DNA from: Aeromonas veronii bv. veronii
Lineage (GTDB): Bacteria > Pseudomonadota > Gammaproteobacteria > Enterobacterales > Aeromonadaceae
Reading direction: 5' to 3'
NCBI RefSeq assembly: GCF_000820225.1
Contig: NZ_CDDK01000046.1
Span: forward strand, 1 to 64,000
DNA length: 64,000 nucleotides
Shown here: in pieces, positions 45,959-53,596 of the stretch
Position numbering within the stretch: position 1 is the stretch's first letter
Layout: each line of letters begins with the position of its first letter
Position numbers and translations under genes: made by a program
Notes under the pieces: model-generated
Databases searched by the model: none
Told to the model about the DNA's origin: nothing
Seen by the model: only the letters and a program-made list of their open reading frames with translations

Positions 45959-46588
45959 ATGTCATCCATTACTGAACAACTGCAAGCCCTGAAAGTGATC
46001 CCGGTGATCGCCATCGAGCAGGCTGAAGACATCATTCCACTGGGGGCGGCGCTGGCCAATAACGGCCTGCCGGTTGCCGAGATCACCTTCCGCTCCGCTG
46101 CCGCGGCCGAGGCGATCCGGCTGCTGCGCCAGAGCCAACCTGAGATGCTGATTGGCGCAGGCACCGTGCTCAACCGTGAGCAGGTGATCGCCGCCAAAGA
46201 GGCGGGCGCCACCTTTATCGTCTCCCCCGGTTTTAACCCCAATACGGTCAAGGCCTGTCAGGAGCTCGACATCCCGATCATCCCGGGGGTCAATAACCCC
46301 AGCACCATTGAAGCGGCGCTAGAGATGGGGCTGACGACCCTGAAGTTCTTCCCTGCCGAAGCATCGGGTGGTAGCGCGATGATCAAGGCGCTGCTGGCAC
46401 CTTATACCCAGATCACGCTGATGCCCACCGGTGGGATCTCGCCTCACAATATCAATGAATACTTGGCGATCCCGCGGGTCATCGCGTGTGGTGGATCCTG
46501 GATGGTCGACAAGAAACTGATCGCAGAGAAACAGTGGGAAGAGATTGGGCGACTCACTCGTGAAGCGGTGGCATTTCTGTCCCAGTGA
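45959..46588 (+). CDS. KDPG aldolase (2-dehydro-3-deoxy-phosphogluconate aldolase)
   Basis: This 209-residue class I aldolase splits KDPG into pyruvate and glyceraldehyde-3-phosphate. Catalytic Glu is in LPVAEITFRS and the Schiff-base Lys in TLKFFPAEASGG; GAGTVLNREQV and TGGISPHN are also typical of Eda/KdgA. ATG 45959 follows a GAGG ribosome site 15 bases after kdgK. It is GC-rich like kdgK and completes the uronate pathway. Confidence 0.94.
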   Translation: MSSITEQLQALKVIPVIAIEQAEDIIPLGAALANNGLPVAEITFRSAAAAEAIRLLRQSQPEMLIGAGTVLNREQVIAAKEAGATFIVSPGFNPNTVKACQELDIPIIPGVNNPSTIEAALEMGLTTLKFFPAEASGGSAMIKALLAPYTQITLMPTGGISPHNINEYLAIPRVIACGGSWMVDKKLIAEKQWEEIGRLTREAVAFLSQ

Positions 46589-46698
46589 TTTATAGGGCTG
46601 ACTAAGCAATGGTGGGTCACATGGTGACGAGGATGAATTTGTGGCCCATTTACTGTAATTGATGAAGGATTTGTCGCGATAAAGACATTGGAGACGTT

Positions 46699-47892
46699 AT
46701 GAAAGTAAAAAAGCTTGTTTTTGTTTTTTCATTACTCTGTGCTGCACATAATGTATTCGCTTTTGAACATCCCGGCGTATTACTTAATAAAACAGACATA
46801 GAATTTGTTAGACAAAAAGTTTCCAATGAGGTTGAACCATGGTTCTCATCATATAAAAATATGCTTGCCTCCCCATTAGCTAATCGAAGCTATTTGCCCA
46901 CTGCCAAATGGGACAGCATGGCGTGTGGTGGTCCTGATGGCGAGGGAATTGCCCAACGCTGCAAAATAGAGAGAGAGGATGCTCGTGCTGCATATACCCA
47001 AGCTCTCGCCTGGTTATATAGCGGGGATAATGTGTATGCCGAAAACTCGATAAATATAATGAATGCTTGGTCTGAACAGTTTACAGGGCATCACACTGGG
47101 CAAAACCAAGCACTTCAGGCATCATGGGCTGCCGCAGTATGGGCCAGGGCTGCTGAGATAATCAAACATACATATATTATCGACGGCAGTTCAAAATGGA
47201 ATTCAGATAAAATAAAGAAATTTGAGCATATGCTCAGAAGTCGTTATATTGACGATATAAATGGACAAAAAACAGATTGTCATTTTGGGAATTGGCAGGC
47301 CGTCATCACGGAAGCAAAATTAAATTCTGCAGTTTTCCTTGATGATCAAAAACTGTTCGATGAATCTTTAGAACGATTCCATAAGTATTTTCCAACATAT
47401 GTTTACTTATATTCTGATGGTGGTTTGCCAAAACCAATAGCAGGCTGTTATTCCCATGATGAACTAGATAAATTCAACTCATATTGGAGTATCACTAATA
47501 AGACAACACCATTAAAACAAGGTCATGCACAAGAAACGTGTAGAGATTTGGAGCATCTGGCTTATGGAGTAGCTGGGTTTGTTAATACGGCACAAACTGC
47601 CTATGTGCAAGGTGTTGATCTATATAGTCAAGAAAAAGAGCGGTTTATCTCGGTTATGGAATTTAATGCTGCATTAGATATGGCCGGGAACCGTGATTTG
47701 CTAAACGAATGTGGCATGAATGTTCCTGTTTTAGGTGGATTGAAAGGAACTATGCACATTGCGTATAACCACATATCTAAAATAAATGGTGTCTATCTCC
47801 CCAATACTGAAAAATGGCTCCTTGAAAATGGTAGTCAACGGCCGCAAGGTTTCTTTCATTATTTATGGGAAGAGCTAACTCATACTAAATAA
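46699..47892 (+). CDS. Secreted polysaccharide lyase (alginate_lyase superfamily)
   Basis: This 397-residue protein has a Sec signal peptide (MKVKKLVFVFSLLCAAHNVFA) and no lipobox, so it should act in the periplasm or outside. After FEHPGVLLNKTDIEFVRQKV it shows the (alpha/alpha) toroid pattern of the alginate_lyase (PF05426) superfamily. Active-site-like stretches are CHFGNWQAVITEAKLN and the Q/E-x-RD-x-x-H motif in HAQETCRDLEHLAYG. Relatives include PL5 mannuronate lyases and PL38 glucuronan-type lyases. Because KduI rather than an alginate-type reductase is encoded, a glucuronate-containing polymer is the better guess. It is strongly AT-rich, follows the aldolase by 110 bases and is the only candidate lyase in the locus. 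Confidence 0.8.
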   Translation: MKVKKLVFVFSLLCAAHNVFAFEHPGVLLNKTDIEFVRQKVSNEVEPWFSSYKNMLASPLANRSYLPTAKWDSMACGGPDGEGIAQRCKIEREDARAAYTQALAWLYSGDNVYAENSINIMNAWSEQFTGHHTGQNQALQASWAAAVWARAAEIIKHTYIIDGSSKWNSDKIKKFEHMLRSRYIDDINGQKTDCHFGNWQAVITEAKLNSAVFLDDQKLFDESLERFHKYFPTYVYLYSDGGLPKPIAGCYSHDELDKFNSYWSITNKTTPLKQGHAQETCRDLEHLAYGVAGFVNTAQTAYVQGVDLYSQEKERFISVMEFNAALDMAGNRDLLNECGMNVPVLGGLKGTMHIAYNHISKINGVYLPNTEKWLLENGSQRPQGFFHYLWEELTHTK

Positions 47893-47935
47893 CATAAACG
47901 TTATGCAGGTTAATAGATGCATAACAAGGAGATAG

Positions 47936-47966
47936 TACGGCCTGTAAATACAGGCCGTATTTTATT
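47936..47966 (+). terminator. Terminator after the polysaccharide lyase gene
   Basis: TACGGCCTGT and ACAGGCCGTA form a perfect 10-bp stem with an AAAT loop, followed by TTTTATT. This is a normal rho-independent terminator closing the catabolic island. Confidence 0.88.
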
Positions 47967-48115
47967 ACGATCATGCTACTCAGGTATCAGTTCGGGCTTG
48001 TTCTATGACCATTACGGTCTCTTTCATCGACTTCACTACGATATTTAAAACCAGGCATGAAAAGCATAGGGAATTTTAGCTGATTGACATAAGCCACTGG
48101 TGTGGCTTGCATCGC

Positions 48116-49984
48116 TTAAATATCCACCTGGGATCCAAGTTCGATAACCCGGTTGGGCGGGATCTCGAATTGATCCGGGGCGCGCAGGGCGTTGCGCTGC
48201 AGCAGCATAAAGAGCTTGCCGCGCAGATAGAGATACCAGGGGCGGTCTTTCATGATGAGCGACTCGTGGGCCATAAAGAACGAGGTCTCCATCATCCGGC
48301 AGCTCAGCCCCTCGGCGTTGCAGCGGTGGAAGATCTCCTCCACGTTCGGGGTCTCGCGCCAGCCGTAGCTTGCCACTACCCGCCAGAAGGTGGGGGAGAG
48401 CTGCTCGATGCAGACCCGGCGCACATTGTGGACGTAGGGCACATCCTCCACCCGCAGGGTGAGCAGGATGATCCGCTCGTGCAGCACCTTGTTGTGCTTG
48501 AGGTTATGCAATAGCGCATGGGGGATCACATTGACCACCCGCGACATATAGACCGCAGTGCCGGCCACCCGGGTCGGCGGGGACTTTTCCAGCGAGGCGA
48601 TCATCGGCTCAAGGGAGTTGCCGTGCTCGTTCAGGCGACGAATAAGCTGGAAACGCTCGCTCTTCCAGCTGGTCATCACGGTGAACATCACCGCGCCCAG
48701 GGTGAGCGGCAGCCAGCCGCCGGAGAATATCTTGGCGAGGTTGGCGGCAAACAGCGGCACGTCGATACAGAGCAGCGCGGCAAACAGGATGGCCACCAGA
48801 TACTTGTTCCAGTGCCAGCTGTTCTTGGCTACCGAGCAGGAGAGGATCGAGGTAAGCACCATGGTGCCGGTCACCGCGATGCCGTAGGCCGCCGCCAGAT
48901 TGCTGGAGTGCTCGAAGCTCATGATGACGATCACCACCGAGATATAGAGCATCCAGTTGATGACCGGAATATAGATCTGGCCAGACTCCTGCTCGGAGGT
49001 GTGAACGATGCGAATGGGGGAGAGATAACCGAGGCGCACCGCCTGCCGGGTCAGCGAAAAGACCCCGGAGATCACGGCCTGCGAGGCGATCACCGTCGCC
49101 ATGGTTGCCAAGAGCAGCAGCGGCACCAGCGCCCATTTCGGCGCGAGCAGGAAGAAGGGGTTGGCAATGGCGGCGGGGTTGCTTAGCAGCAGCGCCCCCT
49201 GACCGAAGTAGTTGAGCACCAGCGAGGGCAGCACCACGATAAACCAGGCGAGGCGAATTGGATTTTTGCCAAAGTGGCCCATATCCGCGTAGAGCGCCTC
49301 CACCCCTGTGATGGCCAGCACCACGGCGCCGAGGGCAAAGAAGGAGGTGGTCTGGTACTGGACAAAGAAGCGCACCGCCCAGATGGGGTTGAGCGCACCC
49401 AGCACCTCGGGGTTGTGGATGATGCCGCGCAGCCCCAGCACCGCCAGCGTCATAAACCAGATCAGCATGATGGGGGCAAACAGCTTGCCCACCATGGCGG
49501 TGCCATGTTTCTGGATCGCAAACAGCAGGGTCAGCACCAGCACCGAAAGGGTGACGATATAGGGGTCGAGGGCGGGGGTGAGAATGCTCAGACCCTCGAT
49601 GGCCGACATCACCGACATCGCCGGGGTGATCACCACCTCGCCATAGAAGAAGCTGCCGCCAATCAGGCCGAGGATGATCAGCAGCGGCGTCCAGCGGGTG
49701 GAGGCGTTGCGGGTCGCCAGCGACATCAGGGTGAGAATGCCACCCTCGCCGGCGTTGTCGGCCCGCATCACAAAGGAGAGGTACTTGACCGACACCACCA
49801 GGATCAGCAGCCAGAAGATCAGCGAGAGAAAGCCGAGAATGGAGGCCGGCTCGACGCCGAATCCGAATTGACCTGACAGGCACTCGCGCAAGGTATAGAG
49901 CGGGCTGGTGCCGATATCGCCATAGACTACGCCAATCGCCGCCAGCATAACGCCGGGAGTGGCTTGTTGTTTATCACAGTTCAT
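48116..49984 (-). CDS. kup: Low-affinity potassium transporter Kup
   Basis: Kup (622 residues, same length as E. coli Kup) imports potassium with protons. About twelve N-terminal membrane helices include the family stretches [36 protein letters not shown] and [19 protein letters not shown] cytoplasmic C-terminal domain of some 170 residues follows. It is GC-rich chromosomal-type sequence lying between the AT-rich island and the repeat-flanked GNAT gene, and is transcribed on its own. Confidence 0.96.
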   Translation of the reverse strand: MNCDKQQATPGVMLAAIGVVYGDIGTSPLYTLRECLSGQFGFGVEPASILGFLSLIFWLLILVVSVKYLSFVMRADNAGEGGILTLMSLATRNASTRWTPLLIILGLIGGSFFYGEVVITPAMSVMSAIEGLSILTPALDPYIVTLSVLVLTLLFAIQKHGTAMVGKLFAPIMLIWFMTLAVLGLRGIIHNPEVLGALNPIWAVRFFVQYQTTSFFALGAVVLAITGVEALYADMGHFGKNPIRLAWFIVVLPSLVLNYFGQGALLLSNPAAIANPFFLLAPKWALVPLLLLATMATVIASQAVISGVFSLTRQAVRLGYLSPIRIVHTSEQESGQIYIPVINWMLYISVVIVIMSFEHSSNLAAAYGIAVTGTMVLTSILSCSVAKNSWHWNKYLVAILFAALLCIDVPLFAANLAKIFSGGWLPLTLGAVMFTVMTSWKSERFQLIRRLNEHGNSLEPMIASLEKSPPTRVAGTAVYMSRVVNVIPHALLHNLKHNKVLHERIILLTLRVEDVPYVHNVRRVCIEQLSPTFWRVVASYGWRETPNVEEIFHRCNAEGLSCRMMETSFFMAHESLIMKDRPWYLYLRGKLFMLLQRNALRAPDQFEIPPNRVIELGSQVDI

Positions 49985-50425
49985 GAGTTCATCTTGTCAG
50001 TTTGATGTTTACACGTTTGCCAACGCACAGCTGCCCGACCTACCAAGAGAGTCGTGATATTTAATCGGGAGAGAATTAATGGATTGCGATGGGAAAGGGC
50101 GCTAACGGAATAGTGATCTGCTTGTCATGGAACACAGTCTGTTCATCTGTCATTAAGCTTATAATGACACACACTTTGCGGGTCTATGCTCAGTTATAAA
50201 TAATCAAAAGTTCAATTTGAGTAAGGGAATTAATTATCCGGCGATTGAAATATATGGCGGGGAATCGGGCAACTGTTTGTTTTATCTAGCGAAGTGGTTT
50301 GGCTAAAATCTTTTTCCAAAACGGATAATAAATAGACGATAAAGTAATCGCTAATTAATTGCTGGCAGGATGGCAAAGGGGAGGGCATTGGGTAGCAATG
50401 GAGTCTTCATTTGGTAGGGGAAAGC
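49985..50425. other. Non-coding spacer upstream of kup
   Basis: About 440 bases, increasingly AT-rich away from kup, holding the kup promoter region and no gene that can be supported. No riboswitch-like structure was recognised by eye. Confidence 0.5.
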
Positions 50426-50506
50426 TAGGGTGCAATTAACGAAGTAAATTGCACCAAATATTGAATGAAGCAAGAGGTGCAATGCGCTGTGCTTATTGCA
50501 CCCTAC
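50426..50506. repeat. Palindromic GGTGCAAT repeat, copy 1
   Basis: An element of about 80 bases with inverted ends: TAGGGTGCAAT at the left and ATTGCACCCTA at the right. Inside it are AACGAAGT-AATTGCACC and AAGAGGTGCAATGCG. A second copy in the same orientation lies at 50965-51051, on the other side of the GNAT gene. This is a MITE-like or structured intergenic repeat. Confidence 0.75.
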
Positions 50507-50514
50507 GGTAATTA

Positions 50515-50937
50515 TTACTTTCCATGATAGTGCTTCAATAAAAAATAGCGGTCAGGACTATTTTTAACGCCGCTCACTTTACCGACTATTTCAAATCCCA
50601 TTTTTTCATAAAATTTGGGAGCCTGAAATGAGAGGGTGTCGACTTGAGCAGCAATACATCCCCGTTTTTTTGCCTCGCGTTCAGCAATCTCCATTAATTG
50701 AATGCCGAGCCCCTGTCCTCTCTTGTCATTGTGTACCCAAAGTACTTCGATCAACAGTTGATGATAAATAGTACGTCCGGCAATGCCACCGACAACTTCG
50801 TCATTATCATCATGAATGGCAACAATTAAAGGTTGGGAGCGTTCCTCACCCATTTTATCAAAGTTAAATTGTCTAAGGTTATCAACAAGTACATTTAAGA
50901 TGTCATCTTTATGTTCATTATGGATTTTTATATTCAT
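50515..50937 (-). CDS. GNAT family N-acetyltransferase
   Basis: This 140-residue acetyltransferase has the acetyl-CoA binding motif in VHNDKRGQGLGIQLMEIAE and the C-terminal FYEKMGFEIVGKV of GNAT proteins. ATG 50937 (MNIKIHNEHKDD) has GGAG upstream at good spacing; an open extension to 50994 would run into the repeat. The gene is AT-rich and bracketed by two direct copies of a palindromic repeat, suggesting it was acquired as a small cassette. Substrate unknown. Confidence 0.85.
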   Translation of the reverse strand: MNIKIHNEHKDDILNVLVDNLRQFNFDKMGEERSQPLIVAIHDDNDEVVGGIAGRTIYHQLLIEVLWVHNDKRGQGLGIQLMEIAEREAKKRGCIAAQVDTLSFQAPKFYEKMGFEIVGKVSGVKNSPDRYFLLKHYHGK

Positions 50938-50964
50938 CAAATCGTACTCCATTAAAATATAATT

Positions 50965-51051
50965 GTAGGGTGCAATGAACGAAGTGAATTGCACCGCTAA
51001 TTAAAAATGCAAGAGGTAGAATGCAATGCGTTGTGTTTATTGCACTCTACG
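50965..51051. repeat. Palindromic GGTGCAAT repeat, copy 2
   Basis: The second copy (GTAGGGTGCAAT ... ATTGCACTCTAC) is in the same orientation as copy 1 and similar over nearly its full length (shared AACGAAGTGAATTGCACC-like core and AATGCG-TGTG-TTATTGCAC end). It lies between the GNAT gene and the 404-residue orphan gene. Its ends pair imperfectly. Confidence 0.75.
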
Positions 51052-51054
51052 ATA

Positions 51055-52269
51055 TTAACCTCTTGCAATTAGCTTTACTTCCTGTTCTGTAAAATGTGTA
51101 AGAATAGATTCCCTTATATTCCCGACTTTTAATAGTTCAGCCATTTTGGCAGCTGGAATTGATCTTGATACAATTCTAGAATCTTTAGCGACAACATTTT
51201 TTGCGCTTTGAACAAGCTCAAAAAATTTGTCTGGCTCTGCAGACAATGGGTCTGCTGCAATAGAGTAAAGTTGTTGGATAGGTCTTATGAAATTAAATAT
51301 GGATACAACTCTTCGCAATCGTAGCTCTGCGGTGGTAAGAAGTGATTCAGGGACGATAGCATCGAAGCTTTCATTAACTTTTTGTGTTTGAGAAATAATT
51401 TCAGCTTGTGGCATACATGTATCTATCATTTTGTTTAGACGATTTAACTCAGACCTTAACTGATTAAGTTCTTCACGAAGATCATTTAAAACCTCTGGGA
51501 TCTTTTCACGCCATGGAGCTCTTGAAAGAACGATAGCCAGTAGAGGTGGTAACTTCAAATCTAGGTAGAGTGAGGGTACCGATTGAGCAAAGTCAAACCA
51601 TGGACGGCGCACCCTATTATACATTTCGTCAATAAAGCCTGCCGCACTACCATGCATACTATCTAGAAGTTGTTGATTGGTAAAACATGTTGCTGCTCCT
51701 AGTTGATTTGGAAATGCATGAGCCAATTCACCAATCGTTTTTAGCATCGAAGGATATTGTTTACTAAATAGATCAATATCGGTATTAATTAGAGTGCTAC
51801 GAGTATTGCTACTTTCAACAAATTTTCCATTGCTAACAGTTACCCATTCGGTTGCCAATAATCTGTCAAATGTATTTGAAACTTGGAAAGCAGTAAATGA
51901 TGCTTCATTTCTTATTTTGTTATCTAGCCTGAGATATTGTGTATGCCCATCTGGGTATGATACCTTGACGCAAGGGACTAAGATCTCTGTATACTCATGT
52001 AAAAGAAGTGATCTTAATGCACTCTCTGCAAATTCGATATCAGATCCAGATATTATTGGGCCATCAATAATTCTTCCTAAAGCAGAGGCTGCCTCTAGGT
52101 CAGTAAAACACCATGATGCTGGTTTGTTCTCAATAGAGTGAATAGCGACTGTACGGTAAATATCAATTGCACTAGCAGGATGGCCGAGTGTAGGAACATA
52201 TGTGCTTACTCCGGTTTTAGATATAGACTCATCTTGTCGTGTTACATAATATAGTATGTTAGGATGCAT
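51055..52269 (-). CDS. Uncharacterised protein (404 aa), AT-rich orphan
   Basis: No family is recognised. The protein has no signal peptide or clear membrane helix. A heptad-like stretch (about LNDLREELNQLRSELNRLNKM) in the middle predicts a coiled coil, and the C-terminal third is charged and helical (RRVVSIFNFIRPIQQLYSIAADPL). The start ATG has AAGGA eight bases upstream and the long open frame in AT-rich DNA supports a real gene. It stands alone between a palindromic repeat and the hydN promoter region and looks recently acquired. No motif for nuclease, toxin or defence function was seen. Confidence 0.75.
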   Translation of the reverse strand: MHPNILYYVTRQDESISKTGVSTYVPTLGHPASAIDIYRTVAIHSIENKPASWCFTDLEAASALGRIIDGPIISGSDIEFAESALRSLLLHEYTEILVPCVKVSYPDGHTQYLRLDNKIRNEASFTAFQVSNTFDRLLATEWVTVSNGKFVESSNTRSTLINTDIDLFSKQYPSMLKTIGELAHAFPNQLGAATCFTNQQLLDSMHGSAAGFIDEMYNRVRRPWFDFAQSVPSLYLDLKLPPLLAIVLSRAPWREKIPEVLNDLREELNQLRSELNRLNKMIDTCMPQAEIISQTQKVNESFDAIVPESLLTTAELRLRRVVSIFNFIRPIQQLYSIAADPLSAEPDKFFELVQSAKNVVAKDSRIVSRSIPAAKMAELLKVGNIRESILTHFTEQEVKLIARG

Positions 52270-52888
52270 AATAAATTCCTTTAACGCTTAACCTATTTAA
52301 CTTACAAATATGTTGGTCGCGATAGTAAATATGGGTGAATAGCAACTTATATAAACAATATGTTTACCTGAATAATATAAGCGTTGCTACTTGAACGTTT
52401 TTTTATAAAAGCACTCCTAACAAAACAGGTTGCCATCTGGCACATATTAACCGGAGGGATAGAAAACTGAAGGGGCAGGGGCCTAAAACCGGCTCTGGCT
52501 CAACAAATTAGTCAATAAGTGGCTCATTTTTGTTTGGTTTGACTTGGTGATGACTTGCCATCGCCCCAAGCGGCTTTGGCGTGCTGCACAGCCCATTTTT
52601 GGCCCTTGGTATGGTTTTTCTCCCCGGTTTCCCTTCCTTCGCTGGCCCGGTTTGGGGCGGCAGATCGTGGTTGCAAACTCCTCTGAACGTCTCCGCCACG
52701 CTGTTGGGGCAGCCGGTGTCGAGCTCGTCACTTTTGTCGTGTCGATCACACTTCCCACCCCGTCGTCACCCTCGTCAGTTGTAGCATTCAGTACGCATCT
52801 CTTTCTGATTACTCCTTTATTTTCAGATGGTTGTGAATTTTTATCGCACCCTTGGCCCGTTTTGGTCTGATAAATGCTTTATGGGGGC
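52270..52888. other. Regulatory spacer upstream of hydN
   Basis: About 620 bases without a supported gene. The left part next to the orphan gene is AT-rich, the rest more balanced. Near the right side are repeated CGTCAC/GTCG-type sequences (52726-52775), and a sigma-54 promoter follows. It appears to be the fdhF-side counterpart of the hycB control region. Confidence 0.6.
52726..52739. promoter_or_regulatory. Candidate FhlA upstream activating sequence of hydN-fdhF
   Basis: CGTCACTTTTGTCG matches the hyc site CGTCACTTGTGACG in 12 of 14 positions and lies about 150 bases upstream of the sigma-54 promoter. A further GTGTCGATCACAC follows at about 52739-52751. The shared motif in front of both formate hydrogenlyase operons makes it a good candidate for FhlA binding. 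Confidence 0.5.
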
Positions 52889-52904
52889 TGGCCGCCTCTT
52901 TGCC
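52889..52904 (+). promoter_or_regulatory. Sigma-54 promoter of hydN-fdhF
   Basis: TGGCCG-CCTCT-TTGCC fits the -24/-12 element with correct spacing and ends 46 bases before the hydN ATG. It closely parallels the hycB promoter. Confidence 0.78.
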
Positions 52905-52950
52905 TGTCGGCGGGCGGCCCGGTGTAACGAACCATTTAGGATCCCTCTCT

Positions 52951-53550
52951 ATGAACAGCTTCGTGATTGCAGATCCCAGTCTCTGTATTGGGTGTCGTAC
53001 CTGTGAGGTGGCCTGCGCCGTTTCACACCAGTCAGGGTCTTGCAGCGGGACCCTTGAGCGGGAGGGCGGCCTGCATCTTGCCATCGAGGATGGACATCTG
53101 GTCTCCAGGGACAGCTACTTTCAGCCGCGCCTGAAGGTGATCGTGGGCAGCAAGGTGACCACGCCGGTGCTCTGCCGCCAGTGTGAAGACAAGCCATGCG
53201 CCATGGCCTGCCCGAACAATGCCATCGTCAGCGAGGATGGTTGCGTCAAGGTGTTGCAGGAGCGCTGCATCGGCTGCAAGTCCTGCGTGGTGGCCTGTCC
53301 TTACGGCGCCATGGCGGTGGTGCTCAAAGAGGTGCCCCCGGCTGCCGATTCGCTCTTCAAGCGTCCGCAGACCAAGGCGCAGGCGCTCAAGTGCGATCTT
53401 TGCCGTCACCGCGAGGCGGGCCCGGCCTGTGTCGAGGTGTGTCCGACCCAGGCGCTGCGGCTGGTCACGCCGGAGCATCTTGAAAACCTGAACCGGCAGA
53501 AGCAGCTGGCCAGTGCCGAGGCACTGCTGGCGATGCCGGCGCGGGTGTGA
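52951..53550 (+). CDS. hydN: Ferredoxin-like electron-transfer protein of formate dehydrogenase-H
   Basis: HydN (199 residues) is a four-cluster ferredoxin required for FDH-H activity in E. coli. Clusters are bound by CIGCRTCEVAC, CRQCEDKPCAMAC, CIGCKSCVVAC and CDLCRHREAGPACVEVC. ATG 52951 (MNSFVIADPSLC) is chosen because the family starts there and AGGATCC lies upstream; the frame is open further upstream. It precedes fdhF by 46 bases and is paralogous to HycB. Confidence 0.94.
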   Translation: MNSFVIADPSLCIGCRTCEVACAVSHQSGSCSGTLEREGGLHLAIEDGHLVSRDSYFQPRLKVIVGSKVTTPVLCRQCEDKPCAMACPNNAIVSEDGCVKVLQERCIGCKSCVVACPYGAMAVVLKEVPPAADSLFKRPQTKAQALKCDLCRHREAGPACVEVCPTQALRLVTPEHLENLNRQKQLASAEALLAMPARV

Positions 53551-53596
53551 GCGGGCTTGCCGAGCCGTTTTTCGTTAACAAACAAGAGTGTGAGTC

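Noticed and set aside
48107-48514. Plus-strand open frame opposite the end of kup
   Set aside because: It lies wholly within the antisense of a well-supported kup gene; the protein is low-complexity and unlike any family.
35325-52269. Integrative element with integrase and att sites around the AT-rich block
   Set aside because: No integrase, transposase, tRNA-end duplication or direct repeat bounding the whole block was found.
52544-52870. Plus-strand open frame in the hydN control region
   Set aside because: It overlaps the candidate activator site, and the protein looks non-biological (Pro/Ser/Phe-rich, no domain).
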